Below, in pieces: positions 53,936 to 64,000 of a DNA stretch of 64,000 bases (the stretch's first letter is position 1; every line of letters starts with the position of its first letter). The stretch spans positions 16,024,001-16,088,000 of the forward strand of contig OX940869.1 of NCBI GenBank assembly GCA_954871525.1. The letters run 5' to 3'. The stretch is from Parietaria judaica (Eukaryota > Streptophyta > Magnoliopsida > Rosales > Urticaceae). The position numbers and the translations under genes were made by a program. The notes below the pieces were generated by a model that saw nothing but the letters and a program-made list of their open reading frames with translations, did no database searches and had not been told where the DNA came from.

Positions 53936-54335
53936 ATGTACGACCTTGCCGATAGTTCAATCATTTCTCCAACTCAGAAGGATCGACGGTGTGTTTGCAA
54001 ATGCGGCAACAACACAATAGTCTTAACGTCAAACACGTGGAAGAATCCAGGAAGAAGATTCAGGTGTTGTTCGAAGATGAAGGTACGTTCATTGATGACG
54101 ACTTTATACTTGGTCACTGAAATTTAGATAATGTTGTGATTTTTGGTATTTTGCTTGCCATCAAGGAAAAGATAATTGCGGATACTTTGATTGGGTAGAT
54201 CCAGAACCAATTCCACAAACTGATAACCTTCAAGCAATTCAAATACTGGAACGACGAAACTACTATGAGTTCATCAGTTGGGGAAAACTATTGTTCATAA
54301 CTTTCTTTGTCGTTTTATGGATGTTCTTCAAGTGA
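53936..54335 (+). CDS. GRF-type zinc-finger protein with C-terminal membrane segment, small, two exons
   Basis: Met 53936. CVCKCG, TSNTWKNPGRRFRCC, then after a gap DNCGYFDWVDPEP: the CxC...C...C ligands and the NPGRxF core of GRF zinc fingers. The two halves are separated by an intron-like stretch (GT 54083, AG 54165). With these sites the second half is one base out of phase, so either another splice site is used or the gene is damaged. The end (WGKLLFITFFVVLWMFFK, stop 54333-54335) is one membrane helix. Plant genomes hold many such small GRF-plus-membrane proteins, often near transposons; role unknown. Confidence 0.6.
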
Positions 54336-54540
54336 GTATTTGTCTGGTATGCGGTATGGTGTTTTGTAACGAAGACATGTTGAACCATTTTATATTTTAA
54401 TCTTTACCGCTATGTTACAGCTATTATATTCTATGACAATCAAACCTGCTCTGTTAATGTTGTTATATCTCACCTTGACAATTTTAGGGTTTTCTTCTAT
54501 TTGTATCGATAAAAGAGTATTTTGGTACTTATAATCCTCT

Positions 54541-57540
54541 TACCGCTATGTCTTCTGCTAGCGGTGGTTTCTAAACACCTAACGGTTTCCTAGCGGGAAG
54601 ATAATATAAACGGGGAAGATTCGTGTCTCTATCCGTTTGTTCCATTTCAGCATTAGTGTGCGTAAATGAGTTCACCGCAACAACTACTGGTAAGTGAGAT
54701 GGATCGTAGGCGGATAATGGGAATGACAAAGGAACTAGCAAGTTTGTTTGATCATGGAACAAGTCTCTTTCACTCGTACACATATGTGAAGCAATGCATA
54801 TTTCACTCGATCATCTCGTTCTTATTTCACCTTAAAAAGGTATTACACTAGTAAATATGACTAAATAACCTTAATTTTACAAACAAAACTACTTATGGCT
54901 AATTGATTGTCTTATCCGCCGCTAGGCACTCATGGCACTACCGCTACGGGTTACGAAGTAACGGTTTTTTATTTGACTTAAAATTCCGAGATTCTGAAGG
55001 TTTGGAAGAGATAACTCTTTGATTTAAGTATTATTTAATATCGAAAGGCTTTACTGCTCTATAACACAAACGATTAGTTGGAGGAAGGGGGGAGTAATTA
55101 ATACGACCTGCATGCAATAGAGGCATGTTAATATGTTTGGCCACCCGCTAATTCGAGTACTTTTGGTGATCGTAGAATACCGCTATGTCTTCTGCTAGCG
55201 GTGGTTTCTAAACACCTAACGGTTTCCTAGCGGGAAGAGAATAGAAACGGGGAAGATTCGTGTCTCTATCCGTTTGTTCTATTTCAGCGTTAGTGTGCGT
55301 AAATGAGTTCACCGCAACAACTAATGGTAAGTGAGATGGGTCGTAGGCGGATAATGGGAATGACAAAGGAACTAGCAAGTTTGTTTGATCATGGAACAAG
55401 TCTCTTTCACTCGTACACATATGTGAAGCAATGCATATTTCACTCGATCGTCTTGTTCTTATTTCACCTTAAAAAGGTATTACACTAGTAAATATGACTA
55501 AATAACCTAAATTTTACGAACAAAACTACTTACCGCTAATTGATTGTCTTATCCGCCGCTAGGCACTCATGGCACTACCGCTACGGGTTACGAAGTAGCG
55601 GTTTTTTATTTGACTTAAAATTCCGAGATTCTGAAGATTTGGAAGAGATAACTCTTTGATTTAAGTATTATTTTGAATCGAAAGGCTTTACTGCTCTATA
55701 ACACAAACGATTGGTTGGAGGAAGGGGGGGGGAGTAATTATTACGACCTGCATACAATAGAGGCACGTTAATATGTTTGGCCACCCGCTAATTCGAGTAC
55801 TTTTGGTGATCGTAGAATACCGCTATGTCTTCTGCTAGCGGTGGTTTCTAAACACCTAACAGTTTTCTAGCGGGAAGAGAATAGAAACGGGGAAGATTCG
55901 TGTCTCTATCCGTTTGTTCTATTTCAATGTTAGTGTGCGTAAATGAGTTCACCGCAACAACTAATGGTAAGTGAGATGGATCGTAGGCGGATAATGGGAA
56001 TGACAAAGGAATTAGCAAGTTTGTTTGATCATGGAACAAGTCTCTTTCACTCGTACACATATGTGAAGCAATGCATATTTCACTCGATCATCTCGTTCTT
56101 ATTTCACCTTAAAAAGGTATTACACTAGTAAATATGACTAAATAACCTTAATTTTACGAACAAAACTACTTACCGCTAATTGATTGTCTTATCCGCCGCT
56201 AGGCACTCATGGCACTACCGCTACGGGTTACGAAGTAGCGGTTTTTTATTTGACTTAAAATTCCGAGATTTTGAAGGTTTGGAAGAGATAACTCTTTGAT
56301 TTAAGTATTATTTTGAATCGAAAGGCTTTACAGCTCTATAACACAAACGATTTGTTGGAGGAAGGGGGGGAGGGAGTAATTAATACGACCTGCATGCAAT
56401 AGAGGCATGTTAATATGTTTGGCCACCCGCTAATTCGAGTACTTTTGGTGATCGTAGAATACCGCTATGTCTTCTGCTAGCGGTGGTTTCTAAACACCTA
56501 ACGGTTTCCTAGCGGGAAGAGAATAGAAACGGGGAAGATTCGTGTCTCTATCCGTTTGTTCTATTTCAACGTTAGTGTGCGTAAATGAGTTCACCGCAAC
56601 AACTAATGGTAAGTGAGATGGATCGTAGGCAGATAATGGGAATGACAAAGGAACTAGCAAGTTTGTTTGATCATGAAACAAGTCTCTTTCACTCATACAC
56701 ATATGTGAAGCAATGCATATTTCACTCGATCATCTCGTTCTTATTTCACCTTAAAAAGGTATTACAGTAGTAAAAATGACTAAATAACCTTAATTTTACG
56801 AACAAAACTACTTACCGCTAATTGATTGTCTTATCCACCGCTAGGCACTCATGGCACTACCGCTACGGGTTACGAAGTATCGGTTTTTTATTTGACTTAA
56901 AATTCCGAGATTCTGAAGGTTCGGAAGAGATAACTCTTTGATTTAAGTATTATTTTGAATCGAAAGGCTGTACTGCTCTATAACACAAACGATTGGTTGG
57001 AGGAAAGGGGGGAGTAATTAATACGACCTGCATGCAATAGAGGCACGTTAATATGTTTGGCCACCCGCTAATTCGAGTACTTTTGGTGATCGTAGAATAC
57101 CGCTATGTCTTCTGCTAGCGGTGGTTTCTAAACACCTAACAGTTTTCTAGCGGGAAGAGAATAGAAACGGGGAAGATTCGTGTCTCTATCCGTTTGTTCT
57201 ATTTCAATGTTAGTGTGCGTAAATGAGTTCACCGCAACAACTAATGGTAAGTGAGATGGATCGTAGGCGGATAATGGGAATGACAAAGGAACTAGCAAGT
57301 TTGTTTGATCATGGAACAAGTCTCTTTCACTCGTACACATATGTGAAGCAATGCATATTTCACTCGATCATCTCGTTCTTATTTCACCTTAAAAAGGTAT
57401 TACACTAGTAAATATGACTAAATAACCTTAATTTTACGAACAAAACTACTTACCGCTAATTGATTGTCTTATCCGCCGCTAGGCACTCATGGCACTACCG
57501 CTACGGGTTACGAAGTAGCGGTTTTTTTATTTGACTTAAA
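54541..57540. repeat. 640-bp tandem array, 4.7 near-identical copies
   Basis: Units start TACCGCTATGTCTTCTGCTA at 54541, 55178, 55818, 56460 and 57098 (637, 640, 642 and 638 bp); the last breaks off near 57540. Each has a short plus ORF (MSSPQQLMVSEMDRRRIMGM...) whose codon 8 overlaps a perfect 5' splice site ATG|GTAAGT, a G-run of variable length, and three or more TACCGCTA-type motifs. Changes between units are few, so the expansion is recent or homogenised. Confidence 0.93.
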
Positions 57541-58216
57541 ATTCTTAGATTCTAACAGTTACCTAGCGGGAAAACAAGTATTTAAACAAATATTAAAGCA
57601 CGCGGGAAAGTCAAACCGTCAAACTATAATTTAATACCAATCGGGGAAGACGAACCAGCAATTAATACCACCAAATTAATAATACCTGTCAATGAATAAA
57701 GACCAACCACCAATTTATTAGAACCACCTACTTACAATAAACGCAACAAACAGGTGTCAAATTATACAGTTCTAATATCTGAATAATTTGGCCATCCACA
57801 AGCATTTTCTACAGTATGACGGAGAGAGCGCTTGGTCTTTTGAGAGTATTCTAACGCTTCTTTTCATTATTCTCACGCTTCTTTTCAGTATTCTCATACG
57901 ATCCCTTTTTTTTTTGGAGATTATTGTGGAGATTTCTTCAGGATTAAAGCTTGCAATGAATACCGCTATACTTTTTTGCAGATTGCTTCCTTCTGAAACC
58001 ATTCACGATAAGTTCGGCACGCCGGCACTCCCCATGGTCCAAATTTCTATAGCTCTATTAGTACAGATTACCTTACCGCTATATACATATTATCTTACCG
58101 CTATTCTAGGAATCCTTAGTTCATAAAAAAAAAAAAGGAGATGAGGTTCACATATTTTTGTAGTTCAACAAATTATAGTAATGCATAGTCATGGTTCATA
58201 CAAAACGGGAGGGAGT
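57541..58216. other. Interval without recognised gene
   Basis: Contains three TACCGCTAT copies (57960-58100). No convincing coding sequence. Confidence 0.45.
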
Positions 58217-60849
58217 TCACATAGTACACGTTGAAGCATAATGCCCGTCGCACAAGCATTCTCTACAGAACCTCATATACTTTCTTCCGCTCTCCCCAAA
58301 TGATAGGAATCTTCTTGTCCTATTTCGTCCTTTTTTGCAGGGTTGTACATCCGGCGGTCTAATCTTCCCAAAGACTTGACGGACGTGAGAAGGTACTTCC
58401 CAATCTTCACGTAGCGGAATAGGTTTTACGGCAATAGAATGCGCTTTGGACCAGTGGTCCAAACTCAAGAATTTCCCACAGAAATTCTCAGGATTTAACC
58501 CAGCAGCGGAGAGTGCCAAGACGGCATGCGCGCATGGGTATTCCGTAGTTTGCCAACGTAAGCACGTGCATGTTCTTCTACCTATCTCCACAACCTCTTT
58601 GGGGTGGCTTCCCAACTCTGTTCCACTCGTCGTCACTTCCCACTTGTCATCGTTTAAGTTATCGGCCGTCATTGTCTTAGATTTGATCTCGTTCTTTTTT
58701 ATCTTTGCTCGAATCCACGGAGTGACTGGAGAGGACGATTCTATAATACATTAATACTCGCGTCATGGTATCTACTTATATACTCAGATACATTCCCAAG
58801 ACATTCATCTAAAAGGCAAACAATAGGGTAACCTCTAGCTAATTTTAGCACACTATTAATGCATTCAGCGTTGTTTAAAGTCAGTAAGTTATACCTTTTC
58901 CCCCTGAAGTACGCTCTTGCCCAATTCGATCTTCTCCCAACTTGTTCAACGAGATATTGCACAGCAATTGGAAACTTAATCTTGAATACATCCCATCTTT
59001 TCTCAAAGTCCTCCTATTTATATGATCGTACCATATCCCAATAATGGTACATTAGCCCCTTTTTATATATCAAGTTTTCTTCGTCCGGATTTGGATCCCT
59101 TGATGCGTTGGTGGTTTCTTCATCGGGATTTGGATCCCTTGATACGCCGGCGGTTTCTTCATCGGGATCCCTTGATTTCTTCTTCTTCTTCTTCTTCTTC
59201 TTCTTCTTCTTCTTCTTCTTCTTCTTCTTCTTCTTCTTCTTCTTCTTCTTCTTCTTCTTCTTCTTCTTCTTCTTCTTCTTCTTCTTCTTCTTCTTCTTCT
59301 TCTTCTTCACACATTTCCACAAGTTGCAACTGATGTGATAATTACAATATCCATGATGTGCTTTCGGATACACTGTATGTATACCGTGAATGATGGATCC
59401 CCCTCTATCCGATACGAACACCAAGTCTTCCTCATCCGGGATTGATTCTTTGAGGCATTCTAAAAACCATACCAATGCTAAATGGTTCTCCCCGTCTGTA
59501 ATACCGAAAGCAATAGGATAAATGTGACCATCGCCATCCATAGCGGTTGCTACGAGTAACACACCTGCGTACTTGCTATACAAGTGATATGCGTCGAGAC
59601 AAATCACCTTCCTCAAAATTTTGAATCCTATTACCGACGCGTATAATACCATGAAACAGTACAAAAAACGGCCTTTCTCGGTAATCTTAATCGCGGTACG
59701 GGAACCCGGGTTTTCTTTTTCAACCATATAAAAATAATCCGGTAAAAACTCATAATTCTGAGCCGGGGTACCTTTCACCATGTCAATGGCGTTACACCTC
59801 GCACGCCATGCCTTCGAGGAACTGACCTTCATACCGCTACTTGACAGAAAATGTTGAATCAATTTCGCGTTTGGAAGTAGTTTCAAGCCATGGAATGTAT
59901 TAGAGATCAAGATTGCGAGATACGACGAAGTGGCCTGTCGATGGCCATCTTTTCGGCTGGCAACGGAATAAGTGTGGGTGGCACCATATCTCCGTACGGT
60001 GAACGTGTTACAGTTCCTAATCTGCGCTGCACGCATTCTCCACGTGCATTTCCGATTTAGGCATCTAACTGAGTATAATCTTGGTGTAGACTTAACTGAC
60101 CTCAACTCGAAGGATCCCTTGAAAGCACCCGCGTCCAGAAATTTTTTCAATTCCAACTTTGATGAAAACTCCTGACCAAGTTTGAGATTCATACTGTCAG
60201 GAAAACCAACTGCCGGAAGTTGTCCTTCATCAATGCTCGGACCACACGAATTTGGTGCCAAAAAATAATTCGCCATCCCTCTGAATTGTGACAATATCAC
60301 ATCTTCGCCATTACAGCTAGCTTCCGGCATATCAGTCGGGTGATCTTCTGGCGTATTAGTGGGATGATAATCTGGCACATCAGTGAGATGATAATCTGGC
60401 ACATCAGTCGGTTGATAATCTGGCACATCAGTCGAGCGATCTTTTTGCATATCAGTCGGGCCATCTTCTTGCATATCAACAGGCGCGCCAGACTGAACGA
60501 CCTGTTCTCTTTCGACTTCATGACATTCCTTTGCCAGTAGACCGATGTATAATTGATCCAACCACGCCGACCCATCGGCGTCCCACAGATACGTTGTCAG
60601 GTCTGAATCATTTCCAAGGGCTACCGGTTGGCTACTGTCAGAAGGTTTATAAGTTACCTTCAAATCATGCTGCCTTGAAATTTTGCAACGCACGTAAAGA
60701 AGCTCTTTCAAATCAGCATATCCATTCAATGTAGACGTTTCAACCTGAATACAAGTTGCCATGTCTCGGTCTCCAAGCCGCCGCCACATATAAGCATCGT
60801 ATATCCACTTTCCTCCACAACTGACACTCACCACGTGCGGAGACATCAA
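58217..60849 (-). pseudogene. MuDR/MULE transposase, interrupted
   Basis: Met 60849. N-terminal domain typical of plant MULEs (VSVSCGGKWIYDAYMWRRLG), acidic PTDVPDYH-type repeats (60300-60460), the MuDR DNA-binding region (KLELKKFLDAGAFKGSFELR; CLNRKCTWRMRAAQIRN), then the MULE catalytic domain: CLDAYHLYSKYAGVLLVATA (first Asp), IPDEEDLVFVSDRGGS (second Asp), KAHHGYCNYHISCNL. The sequence then runs into a (CTT)n tract coding poly-Lys, three DPNPDEE repeats, and a TAG at 59014-59016. The frame resumes (NWARAYFRGKRYNLLTLNNA), shifts near 58741, and ends with a SWIM finger (CTCLRWQTTEYPCAHAV) and a CX2CX3GHX4C knuckle. Full domain set, but not translatable as one protein. Confidence 0.9.
59177..59308. 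repeat. (CTT)n microsatellite, about 44 units, inside the MULE transposase
   Basis: Uninterrupted CTT repeats; on the coding strand AAG, i.e. a run of about 44 Lys. Just left of it, 59090-59172 holds three imperfect roughly 45-bp repeats around TTTGGATCCCTTGAT. The plus-strand poly-Ser or poly-Phe readings are shadows. Confidence 0.97.
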
Positions 60850-61480
60850 GAAAACGGAAAGGAATCAAACCTGAAATTCGAATACCGTAACATTATACGA
60901 TACCGCTATAATAATTAGTATCACGATACAATATACCGCTAAGCTATACACAATGTCATATAACGGTTATATTGAAACAATATTGTGTAATTTTGAGCTT
61001 AAATTTCGTAATACCGTAACGTTGTACGATACATGTATATGATTTATTATCACCATACATCCTACCGCTACGTTATAATAATGTTATTTTACATGCAATA
61101 TACTATACTGCGTGGTTTACAAAGAAGAACGAGTGTAGGGTTGGTTCTGTACCTATTACAGTAATACCGCTATCTATTTACGCTTTGTTCACAGTATACC
61201 GCTAGCAGTTCGTCGTTGATCCGAATATATAATGCATTACCGCTATTTTTTTAGAATCGCCGCTAGCTATTTATTTACACCCCTTTGTATATTACCGATA
61301 GCGGTTAATACCGTAAGTTGTACGATACCGCTATATTATCACGATACATCCTACCGCTACGTTATAATAATGTCTTGTAGCTGTTATATTGAAACAATAT
61401 AATGTAGCATTGAGCTAAAGTTTTGTAAGTATAATTTACCGCTAATATACAAGTTCTACCGCTATAGCATGTTTACCCAG
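60850..61480. other. 5' flank of the MULE transposase; motif-rich
   Basis: About ten TACCGCTA-type copies and the third leader repeat (61086-61330). Likely contains the transposase promoter; no TATA box assigned. Confidence 0.45.
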
Positions 61481-62009
61481 AGAATAATAATAAACGTGAA
61501 AGTTTCAAGTTTAAACGAACTGTTCGACGTGAAAGTTGATGTTACGTAATGCAAAAGAACGAGAGCCGAACGTTGAGTGGGCAGCGTAGGAGATAAAGGG
61601 AAAAAATGGCGAATCGTCGAAGAGAGAAGAGGAGCTTAGGGCTTCTACTACTGGTCAGTCGGAGAAGAAGGCGAGTAGACGAACAGCGCGGGAAAAATAA
61701 TAATAAAGAAGGAAGAGAGAGAAAGTTCGCACGAAAAAAAAATTAATATAATAAGAGGAGAGAGGAAAAAAAGCGCGCAAGAAATATAATAAAATAAGAG
61801 GAGAGAGAAAGAGAAACGAGAGAAAGATATAATAAAATAAGAGGGGAGTGAAATTTACTTTTAACCTCACTTGCGGGCCCACTTCGTTTAATGAAGGGTA
61901 TGGAATGATAAAGTGAACAATACCGAGGGTAGAAACCTCTACCAAAACCCAAATAAGGTCATTCTTGCGATTCACCCCCATATATTTTTGGAAAAGGATA
62001 TTTGCGGAA
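61481..62009. other. Purine-rich interval without recognised gene
   Basis: Long GAGAGA/AATAAAATAAGA stretches (61690-61850), partly repeated (ATAATAAAATAAGAGG-like). No gene seen. Confidence 0.45.
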
Positions 62010-62930
62010 AAAAATCCGAGCTTCTATATATCGATATCGATGAAAAATCGATAACTCTTTTTTTTAGTTTACCGATGGATAATAAATTTACTCAGGGGTC
62101 TATCGAAAAAATTCTATACATTGATACCGAAGAAAAATCGGTAACTCCATTTTTTGAGTTTAACGATAGATAACGAATTTACTCATGGGTCTTTCGAAGA
62201 ACTTCTATATATTCATACCGATGCAATCGATAACTCTGTTTTTTGAGTTTACCGATGGATAACAAATTTACTCATGGGTCTTTCGAAGAAATTCTATATA
62301 TTGATAGTGATTAAATCAATAACTCCATTTTTTTAGTTTACCGATGGATAACGAATTTACTCATGGATCTTTCGAAGAAATTCTATATATTGATACCGAT
62401 TAAAAATCGATAACTCCATTTTTTGAGTTTACCGATGGATAACGAATTTACTCATGGGTCTTTTGAAGAATTTCTATATATTGATACTGATGAAAAAGTG
62501 ATAACTCCATTTTTCGAGTTTACCGAATTTACTCATAGGTCTTTCGAAGAAATTCAATATATTGATACTGGCAAAAAATTGACAACTCCATTTTTCGAGT
62601 TTACAGATAGATAACGAATTTACTCATGGGTCTTTCGAAGAAATTCTATATATTGATACCGATGAAAAATCGATAACTCCATTTTTCGAGTTTACCGATG
62701 GATAACGAATCTACTTACGGGTCTTTCGAAGAATTTCTATATATTGATACCGATGAAAAATCGATAACTCCATTTTCGAGTTTACCGATGGATAACAAAT
62801 TTACTCATGGGTCTTTTGAAGAAATTCTATATATCGATACTGATGAAAAACCGATAACAACATTTTTTGAGTTTACCGATGGATACGAATTTACTCATGG
62901 ATTTTTCAAAGAATTTATTATTATTATTAT
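62010..62930. repeat. Approximately 90-bp tandem array, about 10 copies
   Basis: Unit landmark TTTACCGATGGATAACGAAT followed by TTACTCATGGGTCTTTCGAA; starts near 62073, 62163, 62252, 62341, 62432 and onward. Copies vary from about 70 to 93 bp. Several pairs of units form open frames (GSFEEILYIDTDEK), others are broken by stops. No start context or wider gene is visible. Confidence 0.9.
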
Positions 62931-62944
62931 TATTATAAGATAAA

Positions 62945-64000
62945 CTTACCAATAAAATTTTATAGGTAAACCGCTGACCGGCGAAGTTTTAGAGTTAATA
63001 TCTATTTCAAAGATTTTGTGATGGAAAACCTACAAACGACTGTCGTTATGGTAAAACGACAACTCTATGATAATACATCGGCTTGGGTTTTTGTAGAGCT
63101 TCAAATCGTTAACTATTCATTTAAGCTAACCTTTGACCACATGGATAAGGTATAAAACGCACCAATCAGAAAACAGAAGGCTATTTTCTTTGTCAAATGC
63201 GACTTATCTTCTCTTTATAAATAAAGATTTTTTTGGACATTTCACGCACGTAATTTACTTTTAATATTATATAGCTTTTATTAATTAATTGTAGACTTCT
63301 CTAAGATGTCATCAAGTTCGACCTTAATACCTATAAATGAAGCATTTTTTATCAAAAAAATAAATGGATATTTTTATAGGGGAAATAAAAATTCTCTTAA
63401 TTGTATTATATTTCGAAAGTAAAAATTTTATAATCATATGCCCCATATAAATTATTTTGTCACATAGTTAATTGATTTTCGTCCCTCTTATTTTTGGTCT
63501 ATAAATTGACCAACCTCTATAGCATTACTTGCGCCACCCATTTTTTAGTTATTAAATATCTAAGAAAATCCGTTGAAAATATCTATTTTTTGAATTTAAA
63601 TGGACGATCTTCTTTCATTAGAAGGAGCTGTGTTTGGATATTTCTTTCATTCAAAATATATATTTGGATATTTATATACATATGTACATATATAAATAAA
63701 AGTAGATCTTTAATCTTATTCTCTATCTCATATATATAAAAATAAATATATGAGATTTATTTTATATATGAACTCAAAAAAAATTAGGAAATATCAATGA
63801 TCGAATTGACATTCATCAAGTTTCAATGCAACTATATTAGTGACAAAAATCAGTATAAACGACAAGTCATTTGAATCCCTATGCTTGGCAAAAGTCCAAT
63901 GATTTGACCATCGAGTAACCCACAAGACAAATGTGGCCAAAGCCTACTAGATGAACACGAGCGCGACATAGCTCGGATCGTTGTAATCTCGTCCAAATTA
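62945..64000. other. AT-rich end of window, nothing recognised
   Basis: No coding, RNA or repeat feature supported, apart from short TA-rich runs near 63650-63770. Confidence 0.45.

Larger units (their letters stand above)
46120..61480. other. Block marked by dispersed TACCGCTA motifs; probable Mutator-like composite
   Basis: TACCGCTAT, TACCGCTAG and TACCGCTAC occur some forty or more times in non-coding parts from about 46685 to 61465, mostly on the plus strand, and I noticed none in 1-46 kb or beyond 61.5 kb. The block also holds a MULE transposase, DUF1985 and Ulp1-like pieces, which often travel together in plant Mutator-like elements. Clear terminal inverted repeats were not found, so the limits are those of the motif. 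Confidence 0.5.

Noticed and set aside
54541..57540. CRISPR-like or satellite array of short units
   Set aside because: The units are 640 bp with no short repeat-spacer structure, and the genome is eukaryotic.
59022..59338. Poly-Ser and poly-Phe ORFs on the plus strand
   Set aside because: Translations of the (CTT)n tract; the coding strand is minus.
1..64000. tRNA or 5S rRNA genes
   Set aside because: I looked for A/B-box-type sequences near cloverleaf-like segments and found none I could support; a tRNAscan-SE run would be decisive.

Overview
The window is nuclear DNA of a flowering plant. The evidence is Tat-clade and Tekay-type Ty3/gypsy retrotransposons, a Mutator-like (MuDR) transposase with accompanying Ulp1/DUF1985-type sequence, 7SL RNA copies with the plant USE+TATA promoter, and a WIT-family nuclear-envelope gene with GT-AG introns. 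I cannot name the species. Most of the window is transposons and local duplications. The only gene I read as probably intact is the WIT-like gene (four coding exons on the minus strand, 43426-45743).

1-24.4 kb: two Tat-clade elements lie head to head, their 5' LTRs only 15 bp apart in a (TA)n tract. Element 1 (minus strand, cut by the window start, to 10555) and element 2 (plus strand, 10571-24439, TSD TATAT) share one layout: LTR, gag, pol with RT, RNase H, a second archaeal-type RNase H and integrase, an internal PPT-like tract, a tandem-repeat array, then an antisense intron-containing ORF with a 'putative gypsy-type transposon' domain. Both are dead. Element 1 lacks its protease, has a changed RT active site and a deleted integrase segment. 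Element 2 carries at least six stops and a frameshift.

24.9-28.0 kb: the 3' end of a Tekay/Del-type chromovirus (integrase, chromodomain, LTR), minus strand.

28.0-45.7 kb: a locus that appears to have been duplicated about four times. Each unit joins a minus-strand 7SL (SRP) RNA copy, an AT-rich spacer with a foldback element, and the 3' end of the WIT gene. Two units also carry different fragments of a GC-rich Werner-type exonuclease gene on the plus strand. The 3' tail of 7SL has itself expanded into a tandem array (30721-31407), and the WIT 3' UTR into another (40020-41590). A solo LTR and Helitron-like termini interrupt the locus.

46.1-61.5 kb: a block marked by dozens of copies of a short motif, TACCGCTA(T/G/C), which I did not see elsewhere. 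It holds decayed DUF1985 and Ulp1-like pieces, a frameshifted F-box gene, a plant-transposon-like ORF with a nonsense codon, a GRF zinc-finger ORF, five near-identical copies of a 640-bp unit, and a MULE transposase interrupted by a (CTT)n tract. I read this as a large Mutator-like composite, but its terminal repeats are not identified.

61.5-64 kb: AT-rich DNA with a roughly 90-bp tandem array (62.0-62.9 kb) and nothing else recognised.
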